Below are positions 21,180-30,457 of a stretch of 64,000 bases of DNA, one piece after another. A program made the translations under genes and the position numbers. Location of the stretch: NCBI GenBank assembly GCA_903919315.1, contig CAIXHP010000020.1, positions 1 through 64,000 of the forward strand, given 5' to 3'. The stretch comes from an uncultured Pseudomonadota bacterium. Its GTDB lineage: Bacteria; Pseudomonadota; Alphaproteobacteria; UBA9219. Below the pieces are notes generated by a model. The model worked only from the letters and a program-made list of their open reading frames with translations. It had not been told where the DNA came from and ran no database searches. Position 1 is the first letter of the stretch, and every line of letters begins with the position of its first letter.

Positions 21180-23809
21180 TGCAGCTTAAAACCTATCAGA
21201 CGCAAACGCTGGACAGTCTGAAAGACTACCTGACCGAGGCCCGCTTTGCCGGAGCGAAGGCGGCCTATGACGCGCATGACAAGCCGGGGGTGGCGAAGCG
21301 ACGCGATTATGTGCCATTGCCTGCGCCGTTGGACAATGTCCCCTATGTCTGTTTACGCCTGCCCACCGGCGGCGGCAAAACCCTGTTGGCGGCGCATACG
21401 GTGCGGATTGCTGCGGAAACTTATCTGGAACGCGATTATCCCGTGGCGTTGTGGTTGGTGCCAAGCAACACGATCCGAACGCAGACGCTTGAGACTCTTA
21501 AAACGCCCGGCCATGCCAACTATGAAGCCTTGCGGGCGGCGTTTGACGGCAATTTCATCGTTCTGGATATTGCCGACTTCACACAACTTCGCGCCCATGA
21601 TTTAGCCAGCAAGGCCGTGATCCTTGTCGGCACGGTGCAGACGATCAAGACCGAAGAGGCCAACACGGATTCCCGCAAGGTCTATGCCCATAACGAATAC
21701 CTTGAATCCCTATTCAGCAAAGTACCGGCTGGCGTTGCCGGTCTGGATACGATCAAAGACGGCGCGGACAAAGGGAAAATCCGCTTTTCCTTCGTCAACC
21801 TGCTGCGCCTGCATAGGCCGCTGGTGCTGGTGGACGAAGCCCACAACAACGCTACCCGTTTAGGCTTTGAAGTCTTTGAGCGCGTTAATGCCTCCTGTGT
21901 GGTGGAATTTACCGCCACGCCCGCCGCCAACAGCAATATCCTTCACAGCGTTTCGGCTATGGCGCTGAAAGCCGAAGAGATGGTCAAGCTTCCCATCGTA
22001 CTGACCGAACACCCAACATGGGCCGAAGCGGTGCGGGACAGTATCATCCGGCGGCAACAGCTTGAAACGCACTGTCGCGACGAAGCCCAATATATCCGGC
22101 CCATCGTTCTGTTTCAGGCAGAAAGCCAAGGTCGCGATACGACGTGGCAAATCCTGAAAAATCACTTGGTCACAAACGAAAACATTCCTGAAAACAAAAT
22201 TGCCGTAGTCACAGGCGATCAAAGGGAGTTGGACGGGATCAATCTGTTTGATCCGGCTTGCCCAATCGATTTTGTCATTACGGTGCAGGCATTGAAGGAA
22301 GGGTGGGACTGTTCCTTCGCCTATGTGTTCTGTTCCGTTGCCAACATCAATTCCGCCAAGGACGTTGAACAGCTTTTGGGCCGCGTGTTGCGGATGCCTT
22401 ATGCCAAGCGGCGCAGGCATGAAGATTTGAACAGGGCTTATGCCTTTGTGGCGTCTGACACTTGGCCCAATGCGGTCAAGCTGCTGAGTGACCGCATGGT
22501 GCAGAATATGGGCTTTGAGGAAGATGAACTGGATGAAAGCCTTGAAACCCGCCAGCCGCGATTGAACCTTGCCGAACAAGCGGCAGAGGCGTTTTGCCAG
22601 CCTGATCCGTTGGTCTTGTATTTGCGCGAAAACGCCGACTTGGGCGATTTATCCGATATGGATAAGCAAGGTTTGGTGATTGAAAAAGCGGAAAGAGGGG
22701 GCTTGGTTGCCACTATTACCGGCTTGGTCAGCCGCGACACGGTTGAAAAGTTGGTGGCGAACGTGACGCCTGAAACCAAAGCCGAAGCGAAAATCAATTT
22801 GCAGTTGCATCAAGCGACGATGCACCGCGCCATCGCCCCGGCTAATTGTGGCGAGAGCTTTGTTGTGCCGCAACTGTGTCTGCGGATTGATGGCGAATTG
22901 GAACTGCCGGACGAAAACGTTTTCCTTTATGCCGGAGGCTGGAAACTCACCGGCCAGGCGCAACTGACCGAAACGGAATTTTCGTTGCAGTCGGACGGCA
23001 AAACGTTTGCGATTGATATTCTGGAAGGCCATATCCGGCATTCCTTCGTCGCGCCCGCCGAACAGTTGAACCTTGACTTGGTGGATACGGGCTGGTCGGT
23101 CAACGCCTTAGCTCAATGGCTTGATAAGCGGTTGCGGCAGCCTGATATTTCTCAGCCACAGCTGTTGGAATTTGCCCGCAGTACGGTTGCTTGGCTAGAA
23201 GTCCAGCGCCACATTCCGCTGACCGCTCTGTCACGCGGACGCTTTCTTTTGCAAAAGGTTATGGACGGTAAAATCAGGCAGTTGCGTGGACAGGCCAAGC
23301 AACGTGGTTATCAGTCGCTTCTGTTTGGGCCTATGGCTGCGGCGGAAGTCTCTTTTGACGAAAGCTTTGCCTTTGCGCCGAACAGCTATTTCCCGCAACG
23401 GCTCTATCGCGGATCATTCAGCCCTCAGAAGCATTTCTATCCCGTCGTGGGCGATATGAACGGGGAAGAGGTGGAATGCGCCAAGGCGCTGGAAATGATA
23501 GCGGGGCGGCTAAAATACTGGGTGCGTAACCTTGAACGTGATCCGCTGGCCTTCCGTCTGCCAACGTCCACCGACTATTTTTACCCCGACTTTGTCGCCA
23601 TGCTGACCGATGGCCGGATTCTAGTTGTTGAATACAAAGGCGCGTTTCTGGACAACGCGGACACAGACGAAAAAGAGAATGTCGGCCAGCTTTGGGAAAA
23701 ACTTAGCGGCGGGAAGGGGCTGTTCCTTATGGCTTGGAAGAAAGACGGCCAAGGGCGGAATGTTCATCAACAGGTGCAGGCGAAGGTGGGGGCGGGCAGC
23801 AACGCGTAG
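21176..23809 (+). CDS. res: Type III restriction endonuclease subunit (Res), DEAD/DEAH helicase
   Basis: LRLPTGGGKTLLAAHTV, LVDEAHN, FTATPA, VEQLLGRVLRMPYA, nuclease-like YFYPDFVAMLTDGRILVVEYKG. Confidence 0.92.
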   Translation: MMQLKTYQTQTLDSLKDYLTEARFAGAKAAYDAHDKPGVAKRRDYVPLPAPLDNVPYVCLRLPTGGGKTLLAAHTVRIAAETYLERDYPVALWLVPSNTIRTQTLETLKTPGHANYEALRAAFDGNFIVLDIADFTQLRAHDLASKAVILVGTVQTIKTEEANTDSRKVYAHNEYLESLFSKVPAGVAGLDTIKDGADKGKIRFSFVNLLRLHRPLVLVDEAHNNATRLGFEVFERVNASCVVEFTATPAANSNILHSVSAMALKAEEMVKLPIVLTEHPTWAEAVRDSIIRRQQLETHCRDEAQYIRPIVLFQAESQGRDTTWQILKNHLVTNENIPENKIAVVTGDQRELDGINLFDPACPIDFVITVQALKEGWDCSFAYVFCSVANINSAKDVEQLLGRVLRMPYAKRRRHEDLNRAYAFVASDTWPNAVKLLSDRMVQNMGFEEDELDESLETRQPRLNLAEQAAEAFCQPDPLVLYLRENADLGDLSDMDKQGLVIEKAERGGLVATITGLVSRDTVEKLVANVTPETKAEAKINLQLHQATMHRAIAPANCGESFVVPQLCLRIDGELELPDENVFLYAGGWKLTGQAQLTETEFSLQSDGKTFAIDILEGHIRHSFVAPAEQLNLDLVDTGWSVNALAQWLDKRLRQPDISQPQLLEFARSTVAWLEVQRHIPLTALSRGRFLLQKVMDGKIRQLRGQAKQRGYQSLLFGPMAAAEVSFDESFAFAPNSYFPQRLYRGSFSPQKHFYPVVGDMNGEEVECAKALEMIAGRLKYWVRNLERDPLAFRLPTSTDYFYPDFVAMLTDGRILVVEYKGAFLDNADTDEKENVGQLWEKLSGGKGLFLMAWKKDGQGRNVHQQVQAKVGAGSNA

Positions 23810-24012
23810 CCTTAGAGCCGCACATGGTGCGGTGCTGTGATGTCGAAGTCGTGCTGGGTGGCCCGCTGTATAAGGAAGTGCGGCACTAGGGCTTCAAGCC
23901 ATAGGAACCTCTGATAAATCATAACATCCAGTTCGCGATGTTGCGCCGACTTGTGCCTCTCTGTGCGCCCGTGTTTCACACCGCTTATTCCCCAAAACTT
24001 ACCCAGAAAATG

Positions 24013-24034
24013 AAAAAGCCGCCCTGCGGCGGCT
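24013..24034 (-). terminator. Rho-independent terminator for tRNA-Glu, on the island side
   Basis: Minus strand reads AGCCGCC-GCAG-GGCGGCT-TTTT directly downstream of the tRNA 3' end. Confidence 0.75.
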
Positions 24035-24035
24035 G

Positions 24036-24096
24036 TAACACATTGATTTGATTGGCGTCCCCTACGGGATTCGAACCCGTGTTACTACCGTGAAAG
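24036..24096. repeat. Island attachment site (intact tRNA side)
   Basis: 61 bp imperfect direct repeat of 12197-12257. Confidence 0.9.
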
Positions 24097-24128
24097 GGTA
24101 ATGTCCTAGGCCTCTAGACGAAGGGGAC
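24053..24128 (-). tRNA. tRNA-Glu (TTC)
   Basis: Minus strand GTCCCCTTCGTCTAGAGGCCTAGGACATTACCCTTTCACGGTAGTAACACGGGTTCGAATCCCGTAGGGGACGCCA; anticodon TTC; encoded CCA. Confidence 0.97.
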
Positions 24129-24344
24129 TGAGGCGCGCTTTTTGGGCGTGGGGGAGAGTTAGACGAGACGGGCGGCGAAATCAACCGGAAATCGTGGGGC
24201 GGGCGGATTATATGTGGGTTTGGGGCGATTTTCTTGTCCGGCTTGGGCTTTGGGGCGGCGGGATTGGTAAAAATCCGCTGTTTCTGGGATTAAGCGTCTG
24301 TCCGGAGACTTGTCGTTTGTTCACAACAAGTTATTAAAGGAATG

Positions 24345-24454
24345 GTCATCCCCGCGAAGGCGGATCCATCTCCCGGTGATAGGGTAGAGTACAATTTTTC
24401 CAGACCGGCGCTTTTCGTACTACAGGTGATGGATCCCCGCCTCGCGGGCATGAC
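24345..24454 (-). repeat. 110 bp palindromic repeat element, copy 2 (inverted)
   Basis: CCGGTGATAGGGTAGAGTACAATTTTTCCAGACCGGCGCTTTTCGTACTACAGG is the exact reverse complement of 11947-12000. Confidence 0.9.
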
Positions 24455-24522
24455 CACTTATTATATAAACCGTCGCATCTCACCATTCCCCAACAAGCCT
24501 CGCCCCTCTATAATCCCACCCC

Positions 24523-25254
24523 ATGCCCACCCTACGACAAATCAAAACCCCCTTCGGCACTATCCGCATCACGCGCTCGGCGGATGGGGGGATGGCTTAT
24601 TATCAGAATGGGTGTTTTCATAGTCAGGCGAACAAGAATGGCGTGAGCGTTTGCGCTTATATTCATGTGATTTATGAGCTGGTGTTGCAGTCTTTGGCGC
24701 GGGATGTGTTGATCATCGGGTGCGCGGGGGGGACTCTGGCGACGATGTTGCGGCGCATGAAGTGCAAGGTCACGGTGGTCGACATCAACGAAGCGGCGTT
24801 CACGATAGCCCGCGACTATTTCCAATTGCCAAAGGATGTCCACTGCGTCACGCAGGACGGGATCGTCTATTTGCGCACGGCGCAAAAAAAGTATGACGCG
24901 GTCGTGATCGACGTGTTCGATTCCGACAACACCGTGCCGCCCGACTTTACGACCACAGCGCTTTTCCAATCGATCCGGCAGGTTTTGTCGCCTGAAGGCA
25001 TCATGGTAATGAATTTCATCACCAAAGACGATGACGACAAACGCGCCGAAGCCGTCGCGGGCGAAGCTCTGTCCGCCGGAATGCCGATCCGCCTGTTCGA
25101 CTGGCCGGGCGAAACAGATCGCAACACGCTCATTCTCGGCGGCGGCCCCGCCACCCTCCAAATCCCCTCAGGCCGCGAGCCGGAGGACGTGGAAAACGAC
25201 ATGAAGGGGCTTGTTTGCCGGAGCCTGTCCGATCACTCCAACGGCGCGGTCTGA
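24523..25254 (+). CDS. Spermidine synthase-like methyltransferase-fold protein
   Basis: VLIIGCAGGTLATMLRRMKCKVTVVDINEAAFTIARDYFQL, YDAVVIDVFDSDNTVPPDF. Confidence 0.8.
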   Translation: MPTLRQIKTPFGTIRITRSADGGMAYYQNGCFHSQANKNGVSVCAYIHVIYELVLQSLARDVLIIGCAGGTLATMLRRMKCKVTVVDINEAAFTIARDYFQLPKDVHCVTQDGIVYLRTAQKKYDAVVIDVFDSDNTVPPDFTTTALFQSIRQVLSPEGIMVMNFITKDDDDKRAEAVAGEALSAGMPIRLFDWPGETDRNTLILGGGPATLQIPSGREPEDVENDMKGLVCRSLSDHSNGAV

Positions 25255-26348
25255 TACAGCGTCACCCGCAAGCCCCCATGCTGAACCGGCGCAGTGGTGG
25301 GGAGGAACGCGAGTTCGGTGGCGTGCGCCAAGGTCGGGTCGGTGGTGATGATGGCGGCCCGCCAACCCTTGAAGCGCGTCTTGAGCGTCTGGCCGAGGGC
25401 GCGATAGAGCGCAAACAGCTTCTTCTTATCGCCGATGCGCGTGCCATAGGGCGGATTGACGATCACGAGGCCCGGAGCTTCACACGGGGCGACAGCATCG
25501 CTGATCGTGGCTTGTTGGAATGTCGTGAAGGCGGAAACGCCCGCACGCTCGGCGTTGGCGCGGCTCATGTCGATGGCGCCTGCGTCGCGGTCGCTGCCGT
25601 AAAAACGGGCGCTGGGCGTACGTGCGCTTTTAACCTCGCGCATGCGCTGCCATGCCTCTGCGTCAAAATTCGCAAAACGCTCGAACGCAAAATGGCGCGA
25701 ACGACCGGGATTGAGCCGCGCCGCGATTTCCGCCGCCTCAATGACAAACGTGCCGGAGCCACACATCGGATCAAACACCGGCTCGGTGCCGTCATAGCCG
25801 CATTGGCGTAGAAAGAGCGCCGCCATCGTCTCGCGCATCGGAGCCTTGTTGACGTTTTCCTTAAAACCGCGCTTGTGCAAAAGCTCGCCGGACGTGTCCA
25901 CGCTGATGGTGCAGAGGTCGTGGTCGAGTCGTGCCATGACGAGAATTTCAGCGTCAGACGCTTGGGGAGCGCCGAGAGTCTCGCGGATCGCGGTTTCGAT
26001 CCGCTCCGCCGCCGCGCCAGAATGATAAATGCGCGACTTGGCGCACGTCACTTCGACGCAAAACGGCTCGTCGGGGCGCAACACTTCAGCCCACGGCACG
26101 CGCCGCGCGCGGCTGTCCAGCTGCGCGAGGTGCAGCGCGCGAAACGAGTCGAGCCGCGCCAACACGCGCCCCGCGCCGCGAATCCACAAATTCGCGCGCC
26201 AGACTTCCGGCCACCCGCCCTTGACGATCACGCCGCCCGGCACGGTCTTGGGTTGTTTAAACCCCTTCGTGCGCACTTCCTCAGCCAGCACGGCTTCCAG
26301 CCCCGGCGCAGTCGCTAGAAAAATCTCAAAGTTTTTGTCTGTGGTCAT
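25233..26348 (-). CDS. THUMP-domain class I SAM-dependent RNA methyltransferase (RlmL/RlmKL-N like)
   Basis: FDPMCGSGTFVIEAAEIAARLNPG, FYGSDRDAGAIDMSRANAERAG, IVNPPYGTRIGD. Confidence 0.88.
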   Translation of the reverse strand: MTTDKNFEIFLATAPGLEAVLAEEVRTKGFKQPKTVPGGVIVKGGWPEVWRANLWIRGAGRVLARLDSFRALHLAQLDSRARRVPWAEVLRPDEPFCVEVTCAKSRIYHSGAAAERIETAIRETLGAPQASDAEILVMARLDHDLCTISVDTSGELLHKRGFKENVNKAPMRETMAALFLRQCGYDGTEPVFDPMCGSGTFVIEAAEIAARLNPGRSRHFAFERFANFDAEAWQRMREVKSARTPSARFYGSDRDAGAIDMSRANAERAGVSAFTTFQQATISDAVAPCEAPGLVIVNPPYGTRIGDKKKLFALYRALGQTLKTRFKGWRAAIITTDPTLAHATELAFLPTTAPVQHGGLRVTLYQTAPLE

Positions 26349-26375
26349 ATTCTCTATATAGCGTGAACAGACGGG

Positions 26376-27863
26376 TCACGGCGACCGCTTTTCCACGCGC
26401 TGGACATGCTGCACAGGGTCTGCCGGGCGATGGCATTCGATGCCTTTCGGAACATGACGGAGATTATTACGCGGAAACCAGCAAAATCCTCCCGCCTCAA
26501 GATGATGGTGCAAATAATGATCACTCTGCGCAGCTGACATCGAAGGGACTGGCGCAAAAACAGGGATAGATTGCACTGCGGGCTGCCTTGCTTCCGGTTC
26601 GTCCTGAGTTGCCGTTTGCGCCGGAGCGGGACGATCCCGTGCGGCTAGAATTTGCCGCACTTGATCGAGTCGCCGCGTCACCGCTGCGGACATTCGTTGG
26701 TACGGCGACGAGGCGCGAAGGGCTTGCAGGCCTCTGCCGATCCGTTCAAACACAGGCTCAGTCGCGAAACCTATGGCTCCAACGACCGCACCAAGCGCGA
26801 CAGGCCCCAACGTACCCGCCACCGTTGATGCCCAACCCGACATCGCAGGTAGGCTGGCCTGTGCCGACTCCCATGCCGCCGGAAACATGTGTTCGAGCCC
26901 GTGGGTCACAATGCCGCCACCTACCACAAAAATAGCCGCCGTGCCGATCACGGAAACCGCTGAAAGAACATGCGGCGCAGCGCGCAATATCGCCAGACCT
27001 ACGCGACGATTGGCTTCGGTAACGACGTCGCGAGTCGTGTTAATTGATCCCAACACCCGATCGCGCCGTTTTAAGTCCTTTGGATGGACGTGAAGTTCGC
27101 TTGTTGCGGGTTTAGCTTCAAGCCTCGGAGCCAAAAGCACTTGAAGCCCCAACCGCGCGGCCAAGGCGCGAGCCCGCTTTTCGCTTGTCGCCAACCGCAG
27201 TCCCAGATCATCCATTTTAACAATCGCGGCCACGCCACCATACACCAGCGCTGTCATAAAAATGCCTGTGCCGCTCAGCACGGCAGCCTGCCACACAACG
27301 GATTTTGTTGCGACGACGCCCAATGCCAATGCCGTAATTTCGGCGGACAGAACAGCATCCGTCCTGATGGCCTCACTGATACGCTCTTGTTCTGATGGTG
27401 GTTCTATCACTGCCAACTGCGATGCAGCGCCGTGGCCATCGACCGCCGAATTCTGCTGCTTGCGATGCCTTACGGCATGAATGACCTTTTCCACACCCTC
27501 TGTGCAAAGATACGCGCCCGCCACGGTTAGCGAAGGGATCAACAGCTGCGGCATCAACGCGTTCGCGGTGATCATCCCGACCGAGAGCCAAAGCTTGTTG
27601 CGCAACGAACCCTTAGCCACAGCCCAAACAACAGGAAGTTCGCGCTCAGGCTTCAAGCCGACCAAATTGGCCGAACCGACGGCGAGATCGTCCACCGATG
27701 CTCCTGTGGTCGTTACAGATGCCGCTGCCGCGTCTCTCGCCATGCTCACGGTCACTACCTTTGCGTTTGACGACGCGTTTCGCGCCATGAGGGCGAGATC
27801 GCGAACGTTGCCGAACAATCCCGAAAAGCCGCTAAGAACCGCGCCTAACCCGCCAACAGCCAT
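26376..27863 (-). CDS. Hypothetical membrane protein
   Basis: Long ORF with several hydrophobic segments; start at MAVGGLGAVLSGFSG. Confidence 0.6.
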   Translation of the reverse strand: MAVGGLGAVLSGFSGLFGNVRDLALMARNASSNAKVVTVSMARDAAAASVTTTGASVDDLAVGSANLVGLKPERELPVVWAVAKGSLRNKLWLSVGMITANALMPQLLIPSLTVAGAYLCTEGVEKVIHAVRHRKQQNSAVDGHGAASQLAVIEPPSEQERISEAIRTDAVLSAEITALALGVVATKSVVWQAAVLSGTGIFMTALVYGGVAAIVKMDDLGLRLATSEKRARALAARLGLQVLLAPRLEAKPATSELHVHPKDLKRRDRVLGSINTTRDVVTEANRRVGLAILRAAPHVLSAVSVIGTAAIFVVGGGIVTHGLEHMFPAAWESAQASLPAMSGWASTVAGTLGPVALGAVVGAIGFATEPVFERIGRGLQALRASSPYQRMSAAVTRRLDQVRQILAARDRPAPAQTATQDEPEARQPAVQSIPVFAPVPSMSAAQSDHYLHHHLEAGGFCWFPRNNLRHVPKGIECHRPADPVQHVQRVEKRSP

Positions 27864-28020
27864 GATGTATCCTTTCAATATTGCTTAAAAAATCCCACGT
27901 CGTTTTAGCATAAATCCGGCGAAAGCATAAACGGATTTGGCGCACGCCAATAGAGTTAATTCATTGTCAATCAAGCAGTTAGAATTAACCAACCTCGCCT
28001 TATCGGAATATCTTCCTAAA

Positions 28021-28713
28021 TTATTCTATCTTTACACTGGCGATTAACTTGATGTTGCCAAAGGCTGACGACCATAACTTCACGACTGGGAGCCCTGCTG
28101 CTTCGGCAAGCTGTTTGAGATCGTTCGCTCGATACAAACACTGGTGCGAATAAATTTCACATTTCTTCGCGGCGGCGGGGGAGAGGCGCTCAAAGCGGCC
28201 CTCTACAGGCTTATCAGCATCAGGATAATCAACACCCAATTCCGTATCCAAACCGCCCACGGAAATAAAGAACTGCGCACAGGGAACGGCCCGATCTCTG
28301 AGCGTAACCAAAAGCTGCAGCGCGTCCGCATAGGGAAGAAAACTCAGCATGCGTTGCGAATAGACACAACAAACAGTTTGTGGCCAGTCATCAACCTTGA
28401 TCTCGCGAACATCGCGCCGCATAAAGCGGATGGCCTGTCGCCCAAGCGCGTTATTGAACTTCATGATCGCTTCGGCTTGATCCGTCAGATCGACCATCAG
28501 GACAGAAGCGCCAAGTTCAGCTATTCTCTTGCTCTGCGCACCCGATCCGCCCCCTATATCAATGACCTGAGATTCCGGCGCTAGCGTTCTGACGAAATCG
28601 AGACAACCCTGATCAAGCTCGTCGACACGTTGTTCAGAAATATTGACGCCATGCCGACCCGTAGTCGGAATCAGCGTGTCCCCATATTGATTGATCGGTT
28701 GCGACGACATTCG
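28021..28713 (-). CDS. Class I SAM-dependent methyltransferase
   Basis: SQVIDIGGGSGAQSKRIAELGASVLMVDLTDQAEAIMKF. Confidence 0.7.
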   Translation of the reverse strand, partial: RMSSQPINQYGDTLIPTTGRHGVNISEQRVDELDQGCLDFVRTLAPESQVIDIGGGSGAQSKRIAELGASVLMVDLTDQAEAIMKFNNALGRQAIRFMRRDVREIKVDDWPQTVCCVYSQRMLSFLPYADALQLLVTLRDRAVPCAQFFISVGGLDTELGVDYPDADKPVEGRFERLSPAAAKKCEIYSHQCLYRANDLKQLAEAAGLPVVKLWSSAFGNIKLIASVKIE

Positions 28714-28896
28714 ACACCTCATGTAAAGCGCAGGCTTCGATGTTGTACCTCCGTCGAAAATCGCATTGAATCACGGCAATAGCAACCGCCGCTCCGGGCA
28801 TAGGGACATTGTCCGTCCGTGAGGCTTGCCCTTCTTGGTAAAATGGGGGATTTAGGGTAAACATTTTTCATCCATTCTTATTGCGAGTCCGCTCTC

Positions 28897-30444
28897 TTGA
28901 CTGAAACCAAATCTCTCACCGACACGGCCCTTGATCGTCTGCGCAAGCTTGGCGAGGGGAACGGGCTGACGGCGGATTCCCTACAACTGATCGACAAAAA
29001 CGAAGCCGTTTACACCCTTCGCGCCCATATCCGCTTGGTCCCGAAGTTCGACACGCAAGCGCGAAGCTATCCCGGCCCGGCCAAAGGCAAAAACCTACGC
29101 ACTCAACCGACCTTTGCCGCGATGGAGGCCGAGGCGGCGAAACTCAAACAGGCGTTTCTGGAGTCGAAGGACTGGCTAAGCGCGGCGCAAAAGGAGATTC
29201 AGGACACTCCCGGCCACGGCTGGGGCTTGGATGGGGCCAAAGTCACGCTGCCCGGCCAAAGTTACACATTGGCGGCCACCGAAAACTGCCCCACCTGTCG
29301 CGGCAATCAATTGGTTACCTGCACCCAGTGCTTCGGCGAACGCTACGTCGTGTGCGTGCAATGCCACGGCAAGGGGCAAGAGGTTTGCTACAACTGCTTT
29401 GGGCGCGGCGAGGATCCCGTCAACCCGCAACAACCCTGCCCCATCTGTCGCGGGACGAGGTTAGCGCCGTGCCGCTACTGTCAGGCGACCGGAAAACTGC
29501 CCTGCCCCACTTGTCAGGCCAAAGGCGGCACGCCCTGCCCTCAGTGTCAGGGCACAGGCCGCCTCACGCAGGAAATCGTCGTGGATGGCCATGCGGAAGT
29601 CGAGTTCCGTCTTGGCGAAGGCAAAGACCTGCCGAGCGGACTGCTACGCGCCATCGAACGCCTCGGCATCGACAAAATGGCGAACGGACATGCCGACATT
29701 GCTTTGCTGCCTCCGGATCCCAACGAGCCGCAGCCCAATCCGCACCTGCAAAGCCTGAGCGCCAGCCTCCCCTATGCCGAGATGAAACTTCGGATTCTCG
29801 GACGCGCGGCGCTGGTGTCGTCGTTTGGGAAAAAGGGACTGATGTCGGGGCTTCCGGCCTTTCTCGACGAGTCGCTGCGCCCGTGGCGCGAGCATCTCGC
29901 GCGCGCCGCCAAGGGAACCGAGCCGCTGGACAAGGCGCTCGAAGCGCGCGCTCTGCGTGAGGCTCTGGCGCTGGAGCTAGAGGGCAAAGGCGATCCCAAG
30001 GCGCTGCGGCGGCTTTACCCCATCGGACTCTCGCCCGATGCCGCCAAGGACATCTTGCGCCAAACAAGTCTGGCCGTGCGGCATATCACCGTTCTGGCGC
30101 GCGGGACGGCAGCCGCGCTCAGCGTTATGTGCGCCGCCGGTTTGTTTGCCGCGCTGTTCCTGACTCCGTGGCGCGCCCAACTGGTGCAAATGGTGGAGTC
30201 GTCCAACCTTATCGCCGCGTTCGACCTGTTGTTGCCGCTCGGTGTGTTGGGGCTGAGCTGGTTCGGCCTGACGCACGCCACCCGATGGACTCTGCGACGG
30301 CGCTATCCGCGCACCAATGTCGCGCTAGGGCAAAAAATCGGATGGATAGGGTATAGTGCGCTTACCGTTATTCTGTTGAGCTACGCGGTCGTCCTCGCTA
30401 TGGCTCCGGCCAAACCGGCGTGGTTGCTGCGCTTGCTGGGATAG
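28897..30444 (+). CDS. Membrane protein with DnaJ-type cysteine-rich zinc finger, no J domain
   Basis: Eight CxxC motifs CPTCRGN..CTQCFGE..CVQCHGKG..CYNCFGRG..CPICRGT..CRYCQATG..CPTCQAKG..CPQCQGTG; C-terminal hydrophobic segments; TTG start. Confidence 0.75.
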   Translation: MTETKSLTDTALDRLRKLGEGNGLTADSLQLIDKNEAVYTLRAHIRLVPKFDTQARSYPGPAKGKNLRTQPTFAAMEAEAAKLKQAFLESKDWLSAAQKEIQDTPGHGWGLDGAKVTLPGQSYTLAATENCPTCRGNQLVTCTQCFGERYVVCVQCHGKGQEVCYNCFGRGEDPVNPQQPCPICRGTRLAPCRYCQATGKLPCPTCQAKGGTPCPQCQGTGRLTQEIVVDGHAEVEFRLGEGKDLPSGLLRAIERLGIDKMANGHADIALLPPDPNEPQPNPHLQSLSASLPYAEMKLRILGRAALVSSFGKKGLMSGLPAFLDESLRPWREHLARAAKGTEPLDKALEARALREALALELEGKGDPKALRRLYPIGLSPDAAKDILRQTSLAVRHITVLARGTAAALSVMCAAGLFAALFLTPWRAQLVQMVESSNLIAAFDLLLPLGVLGLSWFGLTHATRWTLRRRYPRTNVALGQKIGWIGYSALTVILLSYAVVLAMAPAKPAWLLRLLG

Positions 30445-30457
30445 ACGGCGCTGGCGG

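Larger units (their letters stand above)
12214..24052. mobile_element. tRNA-Glu-inserted integrative island with type III RM cargo
   Basis: Direct repeats at both ends, tyrosine integrase, AlpA-like HTH, primase/helicase, RM cargo. Confidence 0.88.

Noticed and set aside
27952-27967. TTAA-N7-TCAA as a CtrA-type site
   Set aside because: Only an approximate match to the CtrA box and not close to a gene known to be CtrA-controlled; chance match likely in an AT-rich gap.
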